NCBI GenBank assembly: GCA_003559985.1
Contig: PWJP01000102.1
Coordinates: 1-7,263, forward strand
DNA from: Saprospirales bacterium
GTDB taxonomy: Bacteria > Bacteroidota > Bacteroidia > Chitinophagales > Saprospiraceae
Direction of reading: 5' to 3'
Length of the DNA stretch: 7,263 nt
Shown piece by piece: positions 1-6,581 of this stretch. The notes below the pieces were generated by a model. The model saw only the letters and a program-made list of their open reading frames with translations. It ran no database searches and had not been told where the DNA came from. The translations under genes were made by a program, and so were the position numbers. Within the stretch, counting starts at the first letter, position 1. Each line of letters opens with the position of its first letter.

Positions 1-964
1 AAAAAATGGTTTTGGAACCATTTATAACTTCGGAAAAGGATTTGACCGTTTTGGGACCGATGTCCAGCCCCATGAACCCATCCTCTATTTCGTCTGCAGG
101 AAGGGTCTTGACCTGAGCATTTTCAGAGAATTCTGATGCGGCTGTCACATCTATTGGTAAGTGAATGTTCACTCCGGATTCTTTTGCCTTCTCCATAATG
201 CGTTTCACCAGGGGGATTTGGTCTTCTTCCAGTATGGAATTTCCGATTTGTCCGTCCTTCGCTTTGATGAAAGTGTAGGCCATCCCACCACCGATGAGCA
301 GGTTGTTGGCTCGGGGCAGGAGGTTTTCTATCAGTTGAATCTTGTCGGACACTTTGGCGCCACCGAGGATTACGGTATAGGGTCTTTTGGGGTCTGAACT
401 GACCCTGGATGCCTCCCGGAGTTCCTGGTCCATAAGCAGACCGAATGCTTTGTTCTCGCGTGAGAAAAACCTGGCTACAGTGGCTGTGGAAGCGTGTTCC
501 CTGTGGGCGGTTCCAAATGCATCATTGATGTAGATATCAGCCAAATCGGCCATTCTTTTGGCGAGGGATTCATCTCCTGCCGACTCTCCCTTTTCAAAAC
601 GGGTGTTTTCAATCATCAGAATGGAGCCGGCTTTTAGGTTGGCGGCCTTTTTCTGACTGTCTTCACCGGCCACATCATCTGCCAACGAAACCTCTCTGCC
701 GGTCAATTTTGCTATCTCGTCCGCCACGGGTCTGAGGGTAAATTGCTCCCTGTCTAAGCTGCCGTCTTCTTTGCGCTTTTTTTGAGGTCGGCCGAGGTGA
801 CTCATTAAAATGACGGCCCCTCCCTTATGGAGTATTTTTTCGACAGTGGGCAGGCAGGCCGTTATTCTTGTGTTGTCTGTAATTTCGCTGTTTTTTATCG
901 GGACATTCAGGTCTGCCCTCACCAGTGCCTTTTTTCCTTTGAACTGAATCTCATCAAACTTCAT
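1..964 (-). CDS. pgk: Phosphoglycerate kinase, N-terminal 321 codons (3' end beyond window)
   Basis: This is the cytoplasmic glycolytic enzyme that transfers phosphate between 1,3-bisphosphoglycerate and ADP, making ATP and 3-phosphoglycerate. Seen in the translation: RADLNVP (residues 16-22) and N31-x-R33 of the substrate site, SHLGRP (55-60), ENTRFEKGE (119-127), NDAFGTAHREHAST (147-160), the hinge-side LGGAKVSDK (200-208), IGGGMAYTF near 220-230 and DIGPKT near 299-304. All are hallmark PGK motifs in the right order. The family is usually about 395 residues, so roughly 75 C-terminal residues, including the glycine-rich nucleotide loop, lie past position 1. The ATG at 964 gives MKFDEIQFKGKKALVR, which fits the usual N terminus. 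No Shine-Dalgarno is visible, as is common in Bacteroidota. A one-mismatch -7-like element (TTGATTTG on the minus strand, 991-998) lies about 27 bases upstream. The gene is transcribed away from the CRTAC1-like lipoprotein gene. Identification is secure. Confidence 0.97.
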   Translation of the reverse strand, partial: MKFDEIQFKGKKALVRADLNVPIKNSEITDNTRITACLPTVEKILHKGGAVILMSHLGRPQKKRKEDGSLDREQFTLRPVADEIAKLTGREVSLADDVAGEDSQKKAANLKAGSILMIENTRFEKGESAGDESLAKRMADLADIYINDAFGTAHREHASTATVARFFSRENKAFGLLMDQELREASRVSSDPKRPYTVILGGAKVSDKIQLIENLLPRANNLLIGGGMAYTFIKAKDGQIGNSILEEDQIPLVKRIMEKAKESGVNIHLPIDVTAASEFSENAQVKTLPADEIEDGFMGLDIGPKTVKSFSEVINGSKTIF

Positions 965-1087
965 AAATGTTTTTTTATTAAAAATGCCGGCAAATCAATA
1001 GAATGGTATTGCTGGGATTGACATCTCCACAATTTTTTATAGAACCTTTTCCAGATTGCAGTAATGTAAGGACTTCGAAAAAATAAT

Positions 1088-1095
1088 TATATTTG
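1088..1095 (+). promoter_or_regulatory. Bacteroidota-type -7 element (TATATTTG)
   Basis: TATATTTG matches the Bacteroidota sigma-A -7 consensus TAnnTTTG exactly and lies 66 bases before the GTG at 1162. Transcription would begin near 1100-1103 and give a leader of about 60 bases. No convincing TTG/TTTG -33 element is found 17-22 bases upstream; the nearest TTG is at 1056-1058, 29 bases away. The element overlaps the TTG at 1093, which argues against that codon being the translation start. Confidence 0.45.
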
Positions 1096-1161
1096 TTCCA
1101 GTTTCGAACTGTAAATATATGTGTTTTGAAAGATTCAAAAGTGGCTTATTGGAATTTTCCA

Positions 1162-3387
1162 GTGCGGATTTATTACTTTAAGTCCTGTAGATGGTTTTTG
1201 TTGTTGTTGATATTCGCTGCCTGTTCACCGGACTCTGAGGAAGTAGAGGATAGAATTGATGGCACCGAGTATATGGCCTATCTCCTTGACTCAATCGCAG
1301 AATACTCAGATCCCACGCAGAATTACCATATGAATCTGGCATTGGCGGAGATATACAAACAGGAGATGGAGGCGAGCAACAATCCAGCTGAGCGAACCAT
1401 GCTCTTTTTCCAAAATTCTCAAGAACTCCTCAACGGAGGTAGAGCGGTAACTGCTATACAACAATTTGAGACCCTTGTCCAAAGTCTGGAAAGCCAGGGT
1501 TTTGAATTGGACGAGCGTACTAAGCCTTATTATGAAATGTTGGCGATCGCCTACTTGAGGATGGGGGAGTTGCAAAATTGTGTGGAAAACCCCACCTCCT
1601 ATTCTTGTATTGTGCCCCTTCAACCTGAGGGTTATCACAGAGCTAGAACTGGTGCGGAGAATGCAATCCGGGTTTACGAGAGGATTTTGAATCACTTTCC
1701 CGATGATTTTAACAGCAAGTGGTTGCTCAACGTCTCCTACATGGAATTGGGAAAATACCCGGATCAGGTTCCGGCAGATTGGTTGGTCGAGTTGACTTCC
1801 CCTGATTCTGATGACGGATTTAAATTCAGAGATGTGGCCAGTGAGTTGGGATTAAATATTCTGGGTTTGTCCGGGGGTGTGGCTGTGGATGATTTCAGTG
1901 GCAATGGATATCACGACATCTTTATGACCAGTTACGGACTCCGCGATCAATGCCGACTCTTTTTTAACAATGGAGATGGAAGTTTTACTGATGTTACAGA
2001 ATCCGCGGGTTTAAAGGGCATTGTTTCGGGGCTGAATGTAATCCACGCGGACTACAACAACAGTGGATATCCCGATATATTTATACTCAGAGGTGGCTGG
2101 TTGAATCCGGGCGGCAATCACCCCAACTCCCTTTTGAGAAACAACGGAGACGGAACGTTTAGCGATGTGACCAAAGAAGCCGGACTGTTGAGTTTTAAAC
2201 CCACTCAAACGGCAGCCTGGGCTGATTTTGACGGAGATGGATACCTCGATCTGTACATAGGGAACGAGACTTTACCCGGCTCAGGAGTCAGTTACTCCAA
2301 TGAATTGTATCGGAACAATGGAGATGGAACATTTACCAATGTGGCCGCCCACAGTGGTCTCGACATTTCCGGATTTACCAAGGGTGTGGTTTGGGGTGAC
2401 ATCAACAACAATGGATTGCCCGATTTGTACATCTCGCAGTTGGGTGCTCCCAACCTGCTTTTTGCCAACAGGGGAGGAAGTCATTACAACGAGTGGAAAT
2501 TTGAAGAGATCGCGCAAATCGCCGGTGTTCAGAAACCTATACACAGCTTCCCGGCATTCTTTTTTGACTTTGACAATGACGGTTATGAAGACCTGCTGGT
2601 ATTTGACTACACAACAAACAAGATTACCGAACTGGGAAGTGAATTTGTCAGAGAACTGAGGGGTGAATCTCCAACTGCTGAAACCCTCCGCTTGTATAGG
2701 AACCTGGGGAATGAAAAATTTGAGGATTATACTGAGAAAGCGGGATTGGAGAAAGCCCTTTTTACCATGGGCTGCAATTATGGAGACCTGAACAACAGCG
2801 GTTTTCCGGATTTTTACTCCGGTACCGGGGCGCCTGATTTAAGGTCCACTGTGCCCAATCGCATGTTTGTCAATGTGGATGGAAGGCAGTTTGAAGAGAT
2901 AACACACTGGGGTTTTGGTCACATACAAAAGGGGCATGGGATTGCTTTTGCTGACTTTGAAAACAATGGACAACAGGACATTTACGCTGTGCAGGGAGGC
3001 GCTTACGAGGGCGATGTGGCTTACAATCTGCTTTTTAAGAATCCGGGTAATGACAATAGCTGGATTCACCTGATACTGGAGGGGGAAAAATCCAACCGGT
3101 CCGCAATAGGTGCCCGGGTTGCCATTCACACTTTGGATGATGAAGGAAAGGAAAAGACTTTTTTCAAAAGGGTGAACACCGGTGGTACTTTTGGTTCCGG
3201 GCCACTGAGGGTAGAGTCGGGTCTCGGCAATGCCAGAGAGATAGAGAAAATTGTAGTTCATTGGCCAAAACCGGGGGAAACGGAAGTTTATGAAAGCCCT
3301 CCGATTAATCGCATATTGAAAATTAAAGAGGGTGAGCGCGATTATAAAGATGTGACGGAAACAGTCATTGTTTCAGGTGCTAATTGA
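1162..3387 (+). CDS. CRTAC1-family lipoprotein: TPR-like region, seven FG-GAP/VCBS repeats, ASPIC/UnbV domain
   Basis: This is a predicted 741-residue exported lipoprotein, probably a cell-surface binding or adhesion-type protein; no enzymatic role is evident. Starting at GTG 1162 gives a textbook lipoprotein signal (MRIYYFKSCRW, then FLLLLIFAA and lipidated C21). The frame is open back to TTG 1093, but that would add 23 residues ahead of the signal and overlaps a -7 element. Acidic residues after the Cys (CSPDSEEVED) resemble Bacteroidota surface-export signals (inference). Residues about 40-205 are helical and TPR-like, with a Cys pair at C140/C149 (NC...SC) that I recall as typical of CRTAC1-family N termini. 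Seven DxDxNG-type calcium loops start near D244, D297, D355, D413, D469, D542 and D598. They mostly sit 53-58 residues apart, suggesting a seven-bladed integrin-like propeller. Residues about 630-724 match ASPIC/UnbV (SNRSAIGARV, NTGGTFGSG, VHWP). The ligand is unknown. Confidence 0.92.
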   Translation: MRIYYFKSCRWFLLLLIFAACSPDSEEVEDRIDGTEYMAYLLDSIAEYSDPTQNYHMNLALAEIYKQEMEASNNPAERTMLFFQNSQELLNGGRAVTAIQQFETLVQSLESQGFELDERTKPYYEMLAIAYLRMGELQNCVENPTSYSCIVPLQPEGYHRARTGAENAIRVYERILNHFPDDFNSKWLLNVSYMELGKYPDQVPADWLVELTSPDSDDGFKFRDVASELGLNILGLSGGVAVDDFSGNGYHDIFMTSYGLRDQCRLFFNNGDGSFTDVTESAGLKGIVSGLNVIHADYNNSGYPDIFILRGGWLNPGGNHPNSLLRNNGDGTFSDVTKEAGLLSFKPTQTAAWADFDGDGYLDLYIGNETLPGSGVSYSNELYRNNGDGTFTNVAAHSGLDISGFTKGVVWGDINNNGLPDLYISQLGAPNLLFANRGGSHYNEWKFEEIAQIAGVQKPIHSFPAFFFDFDNDGYEDLLVFDYTTNKITELGSEFVRELRGESPTAETLRLYRNLGNEKFEDYTEKAGLEKALFTMGCNYGDLNNSGFPDFYSGTGAPDLRSTVPNRMFVNVDGRQFEEITHWGFGHIQKGHGIAFADFENNGQQDIYAVQGGAYEGDVAYNLLFKNPGNDNSWIHLILEGEKSNRSAIGARVAIHTLDDEGKEKTFFKRVNTGGTFGSGPLRVESGLGNAREIEKIVVHWPKPGETEVYESPPINRILKIKEGERDYKDVTETVIVSGAN

Positions 3388-3498
3388 TATGGATTTGCCT
3401 CGGGGAAAGCGAACATCAATGCGACTAAAATTGATACAATAAACTGACGGCAGAAGAGTCATCTGGCAACCGTACCTTCCGATTGCGAAAAAAAGCCT

Positions 3499-3506
3499 TA
3501 TATTAG
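3499..3506 (+). promoter_or_regulatory. Possible -7 element (TATATTAG) before the small exported-protein gene
   Basis: TATATTAG differs from TAnnTTTG at one base and lies 18 bases before the ATG at 3525, leaving a leader of about 12 bases. A TTG at 3483-3485 lies only 13 bases upstream, shorter than usual spacing, so the -33 part is not supported. Such very short leaders occur in this phylum. The call is weak, but it is the best candidate in the gap 3388-3524, which otherwise shows nothing distinctive. Confidence 0.28.
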
Positions 3507-3524
3507 CTCCCTAATATCGTTATT

Positions 3525-3716
3525 ATGAAACCACAAGCATTGTTGAAATTAAAGTCACTGCTGATTGTTGCACTTCTCGGCGCTCCTCTGATTGTCATTT
3601 CCTCTGAGACTGTACAATCCATGGAAAAAGAAGTAAAATTTCAAAACCCCGGTGAAACTGAAGCATTTGAAATGTTGAGCGAGTTTTTGATGAATATTAA
3701 TTCTCATCTCGCATAA
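3525..3716 (+). CDS. Short signal-peptide ORF (63 aa), upstream part of the interrupted gene
   Basis: This is the part that would be translated if the TAA at 3714 is real. It begins MKPQALLKLK, followed by a hydrophobic stretch of about 17 residues (SLLIVALLGAPLIVISS, residues 11-27). That is a Sec signal peptide or single membrane anchor. The remaining ~35 residues (ETVQSMEKEVKFQNPGETEAF and onward) are polar and acidic and contain no cysteine. The ATG at 3525 is the natural start: it sits directly before the signal sequence. No Shine-Dalgarno is visible. No domain is recognised, and alone it looks too short to be a complete functional protein, which favours its being the head of the longer frame ending at 4118. 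Confidence 0.5.
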   Translation: MKPQALLKLKSLLIVALLGAPLIVISSETVQSMEKEVKFQNPGETEAFEMLSEFLMNINSHLA

Positions 3717-3818
3717 ACTGCAACCAGAGGGGATTATACCGATTCAGATTTTCGCTCATGGGCCGCAGCTAAATACGGTTCAGTAAGGGCTTTCAGAGGC
3801 GAATGTAGAGAACTTCAA

Positions 3819-4118
3819 ATGACCTTTGAAAACATTGCAGAGAGGATTGGAACCAATTTGAGAAGCACTGAAGGCGTGGGCCAGGTAATCGATCATATTC
3901 TCGGGGATAAAAACTCCCGATTGGAGCAAATCGCTGTCTCGGAAGGGCAGGAGCGGTTAAAAGATTGCTACGAGCAATTTATTCAGAGCCACCAATCTTG
4001 CCTCGAAACTGCAGTCTCCGATGGCCTTTTTGAGTATCAGGACTGGCACAGCGGCGCTCAACTTATGAATTGTTTGTCGCAGAGCGTCCGTGGTTTTAAT
4101 GACTGTGCCGGTTTGTAA
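3819..4118 (+). CDS. Hypothetical 99-aa Cys-motif protein, downstream part of the interrupted gene
   Basis: ATG 3819 is the first start codon after the in-frame TAA at 3714. The frame is open back to that stop, so the true coding region probably starts earlier. The product is polar, probably mostly helical (FENIAERIGTNLRSTEGVGQ, SRLEQIAVSEGQERLKDC), and lacks a signal peptide of its own. If translated from here it would stay in the cytoplasm, which fits poorly with its cysteines. Codons for Cys start at 3966, 3999, 4071 and 4104 and form two C-x10-C units 23 residues apart, each opening with D/N before the first Cys. A further Cys codon at 3804 lies just upstream of this ATG. The family is not recognised. 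The gene is convergent with the large T9SS-cargo gene on the other strand. Confidence 0.45.
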   Translation: MTFENIAERIGTNLRSTEGVGQVIDHILGDKNSRLEQIAVSEGQERLKDCYEQFIQSHQSCLETAVSDGLFEYQDWHSGAQLMNCLSQSVRGFNDCAGL

Positions 4119-4220
4119 TTATTCTGATTTTCTCTTCAAAGAAGCCATTTCCCTTATCGATAGCTTATAATCATACAACCGTCTGTATTCTACAATTAGA
4201 ATTGGTTGCCCTTGAGATGT

Positions 4221-4249
4221 ATAATATGGTTATAGTCATACCATTTTAT
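4221..4249. terminator. AT-rich inverted repeat between convergent genes, possible bidirectional terminator
   Basis: The left arm ATAATATGGT (4221-4230) pairs with the right arm ACCATTTTAT (4240-4249) at nine of ten positions across a 9-base loop. It lies about 102 bases after the plus-strand stop at 4118 and 124 bases beyond the minus-strand stop at 4374. That position between converging genes suits a shared terminator. The stem is weak in GC and no long T run follows directly, so intrinsic termination is uncertain. The rest of 4119-4373 shows no gene. Confidence 0.3.
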
Positions 4250-4373
4250 CAGAGCCCGAAAGCTTAGTTGCTTTCCATCCATATCATTGTGATTTGGATT
4301 GAAAAAAATGATAAGGGTCACCCTACAGGGCAAATTAAGTATGAGGTTTGCGTAGAATTTACTCAGATAAATC

Positions 4374-6494
4374 CTACCTCAGGAGTGTTACATCCCCTTT
4401 AAGGGTCCTGGTATCACCATTTGGCAAGCTGATTTCAATTACATACACATACACGTCAGGTGGAGCTTGGGAACCGTTTTGTCTTCCATCCCATCCGGTG
4501 TCATTGTCGTCGTTGTTGTAAACAAGTTGCCCCCATCTGTTCCACACTTTGAAATCAGAGATAAAAGAGCCGTCGAAGAGCTCGGCATTGGTAACCACAG
4601 GTCGGAAGTACTGGTTGACTTCTTGTTGTCCACCCGGGGTAAATACGTTGGGGACCTCGAATACAGGCTCTATACCAGAAATATTGATGGTAACTATCCG
4701 CTCGCAACCGTTTTCATCCAATACCACCGCAGTAATTACATTGTTGGCATCTTCTTCGACAATTTCAATTTGCGCTGTGCGCACACCTTCGGCTACTACC
4801 TCGTCATTGTACAGCCAAACGATGTCATCTACGGGCACGGTGGGGAAAGAGAGCAATTCAAATTCACCTATGGTTCCAATGGGGATTTCATTTCCGGGAG
4901 ATGCCTCTATTTCCAGTTGGTCAGGAAGTGGAAAGACATCGACAACTACATTGCCCCGCGATTCGCAACCCTCCTCATCGAAAGCTGTCAATTGAAACGT
5001 GGTGGTGGTGTTGACCGTGGCAAAGGGCTCAAAGCAATCGGTGCAACTCAGCATATCCACCGGCCCACTCCATGAGGGATCGCTGAATCCCTCCGAATCG
5101 ACAAATATCTGTATGGGGTCTCCGGGGCAGGCAACCAAATCCTCAATTGGTATAGGTGGATAAACCACGTTGATGGTGACTGAGGCGCTGACCGGGCAAC
5201 ACTCTTCCTTGGTGGCCTCTACCGTGTAGGTAGTCGTCTCGTCCGTAATGGCGATGGGGTTGGGGCAATCCGTACAACTCAAACCCTCGGCCGGGGACCA
5301 TTCGATGTCCGTAAGATCAGTGGGGTCTATTTCTATCTGCACCGGTTCATTGGCGCAAACCACTGTATCTGAAGGGGTAATAGGTAGATCGGGTTCCACC
5401 ACATCGATGAAAATGCTGTCCACTGATTCACAGGCGTTGTTCATATTGGTCCTTATGTAGTATTGTGGGACACTGGCCTCTATAGAAATATTTTGATTGG
5501 TGATATCGTCCTGAATGGAACCATCTTCGGGGCTCCATTGGTAGTTAATGTCGGGGAAATTCTCGGGATTTGCAGGATTGGAGAATATGGTAATAAAGTC
5601 TCCCGGACAGTATTTGTTGCACTCCTCCCGCGGCTCAGGCACCACGACATATTCAAATTGAGGCAACGAATCAAGTCTCACAACGACTGTGTCTCGCGAT
5701 TCACAGCCATCGGGAGTGACCATGTGTACCGTGTACCTGGTAGAAAAGTCTATGGTCGCCGTAGGAGAGGCAATGAATCGGTCATCCAGACTTCCGTCAT
5801 TGGGCTGCCATTCAAAAGTTGAGCCCGGTGGGTTGAAATTCGTTTGAAGAACAACTTCTGTAGTTGGAGTATCCAGACAAACATAGTGAATGTCGTCGAG
5901 TTGAATTCCCAGTTGGTTGGGTAGCACTTCCACCTCTACGGAATCGAATTCCGTGCATAATCCATTTTCACTTTCAGCAAAGAGGTAGTAAGTAATGGTG
6001 CTTTGCGGAGTCGCAATGGCATCGTAGGCCGAACTGTCACTCAGATCTTCATTCGGAGTCCAGGCGTATGTGGCTCCCGGATCACCCATTCCAATAGTGA
6101 GTTGCAAACTCTCACCCTGGCAAATGGTGGTATCCCGGGTGGTAAATTCCAGTGGTGACAAATCATCCACTATGATGGTCTGCGATGCAGTGTAAATGGA
6201 GTCATCTGCAAAAAATTCCAATACAACCTCGGTGGTTTGTTCCGGTGTTATGGTGACCTCCAGGGCTGTGGGGTCTGCAAACAATTCCTCAGGATTCCAT
6301 CTCACAGAGTCGGGGGTTTCACTAGAAGAAACCGCCAGCGTAACAGATTCACCAATACAGAAGCTGGTATCACCCTCAGTGACGAGGATTTCAACATCGG
6401 GGTTTGTTTGTGCAATGCCCTCTGTCAGGCTGATGGAAAAGATCAGGGCAATGACAGAAAGCCAAATTATTGAAGTAAATATGTGTTTGATCAT
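4374..6494 (-). CDS. Secreted Ig/PKD-like repeat protein with CHU_C type B T9SS sorting domain
   Basis: This is a 706-residue protein predicted to cross the inner membrane by Sec and the outer membrane by the type IX secretion system, then be released or attached to the surface. Residues 1-29 form a signal peptide (hydrophobic IIWLSVIALIFSIS, cleavage near GIAQ). About seven Ig/PKD-like repeats of 75-90 residues follow, roughly 32-110, 111-192, 193-278, 279-369, 370-446, 447-522 and 523-608. The first six open with a conserved Cys (C46, C124, C206, C296, C380, C456), often as CxGE or CxGD. Most repeats have a W-x-P core and a C-terminal-side Cys (C180, C264, C355, C510, C597). Repeats five and six share LSCTDC (405-410, 482-487). 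Residues about 612-706 are the CHU_C domain: NVFTPGG, VWNRWGQLVYN, WDG and the terminal KGDVTLLR. Such proteins are often adhesins or matrix components; the specific ligand is unknown. It diverges from the esterase gene, with 87 bases between starts. Confidence 0.93.
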   Translation of the reverse strand: MIKHIFTSIIWLSVIALIFSISLTEGIAQTNPDVEILVTEGDTSFCIGESVTLAVSSSETPDSVRWNPEELFADPTALEVTITPEQTTEVVLEFFADDSIYTASQTIIVDDLSPLEFTTRDTTICQGESLQLTIGMGDPGATYAWTPNEDLSDSSAYDAIATPQSTITYYLFAESENGLCTEFDSVEVEVLPNQLGIQLDDIHYVCLDTPTTEVVLQTNFNPPGSTFEWQPNDGSLDDRFIASPTATIDFSTRYTVHMVTPDGCESRDTVVVRLDSLPQFEYVVVPEPREECNKYCPGDFITIFSNPANPENFPDINYQWSPEDGSIQDDITNQNISIEASVPQYYIRTNMNNACESVDSIFIDVVEPDLPITPSDTVVCANEPVQIEIDPTDLTDIEWSPAEGLSCTDCPNPIAITDETTTYTVEATKEECCPVSASVTINVVYPPIPIEDLVACPGDPIQIFVDSEGFSDPSWSGPVDMLSCTDCFEPFATVNTTTTFQLTAFDEEGCESRGNVVVDVFPLPDQLEIEASPGNEIPIGTIGEFELLSFPTVPVDDIVWLYNDEVVAEGVRTAQIEIVEEDANNVITAVVLDENGCERIVTINISGIEPVFEVPNVFTPGGQQEVNQYFRPVVTNAELFDGSFISDFKVWNRWGQLVYNNDDNDTGWDGRQNGSQAPPDVYVYVIEISLPNGDTRTLKGDVTLLR

Positions 6495-6516
6495 GTATAG
6501 TTCGTTATATCGGCAC

Positions 6517-6524
6517 CAAATTTA
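6517..6524 (-). promoter_or_regulatory. Bacteroidota-type -7 element (TAAATTTG) for the T9SS cargo gene
   Basis: On the minus strand TAAATTTG is an exact match to TAnnTTTG, 22 bases before the ATG at 6494. Predicted transcription begins near 6510, leaving about 15 untranslated bases (ending AACTATAC) with no Shine-Dalgarno. No TTG is present at the expected -33 distance. The 87-base divergent gap must also hold the promoter of the esterase gene on the plus strand, but I see no matching -7 element for it. Confidence 0.45.
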
Positions 6525-6581
6525 CGATGATTTTTGAAGAATTATTATAATTCCCCACTTTTTTACAGTCTGTTGCTCACA

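Larger units (their letters stand above)
3525..4118 (+). pseudogene. Small exported Cys-containing protein gene interrupted by one in-frame TAA
   Basis: Reading from ATG 3525, the frame meets TAA at 3714-3716. It then continues open in the same frame for 133 codons to a second TAA at 4116-4118. The 34 codons between the first stop and the next ATG (3819) are also open and look protein-like (RGDYTDSDFRSWAAAKYGSV), including a cysteine. No indel is needed: one substitution, for example from CAA, GAA, AAA, TAT or TAC, would restore a protein of about 197 residues. That protein would have an N-terminal signal peptide or anchor and five cysteines in its C-terminal part. The final stop of the same frame is also TAA, so codon reassignment is not a reasonable explanation. 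Alternatives are a recent nonsense mutation, a sequencing or assembly error, two genuinely separate small genes, or readthrough. I recognise no family. Confidence 0.55.

Noticed and set aside
4..23. Perfect 8-base inverted repeat (AAATGGTT, 4-base loop, AACCATTT), followed on the minus strand by a T run, resembling an intrinsic terminator.
   Set aside because: It lies inside the pgk reading frame about 75 codons before the expected end, in the segment leading to the conserved WNGPMG-type motif. The T run is explained by Phe codons. Coincidence is the simplest reading.
827..1021. Plus-strand open frame of 64 codons near the pgk start, and a similar one at 161-397.
   Set aside because: Both lie antisense to pgk, whose translation shows clear conserved motifs. 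Their own products show no recognisable features.
2300..2659. Plus-strand open frame of 119 codons inside the CRTAC1-like gene, and minus-strand frames at 1306-1695, 2281-2544 and 2839-3261.
   Set aside because: They overlap well-supported FG-GAP, TPR-like and ASPIC/UnbV coding sequence and look like alternative-frame shadows.
3714..3716. Recoding of the in-frame stop as selenocysteine or pyrrolysine.
   Set aside because: The codon is TAA, not TGA or TAG, and TAA also serves as the final stop of the same frame at 4116-4118.
4314..4330. Small overlapping palindromes (AGGGTCACCCT and CCCTACAGGG) with a T run beyond them on the minus strand, considered as a terminator for the T9SS cargo gene.
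   Set aside because: The stems are only about four base pairs with two- or three-base loops, and the T run is not adjacent. Too weak to call.
4467..5075. Plus-strand open frame of 202 codons, plus other long plus-strand frames at 4549-4995, 5463-5822 and 6196-6537.
   Set aside because: All are antisense to the CHU_C-domain protein, whose repeats and sorting domain are unmistakable. Their products are low-complexity or lack any motif.
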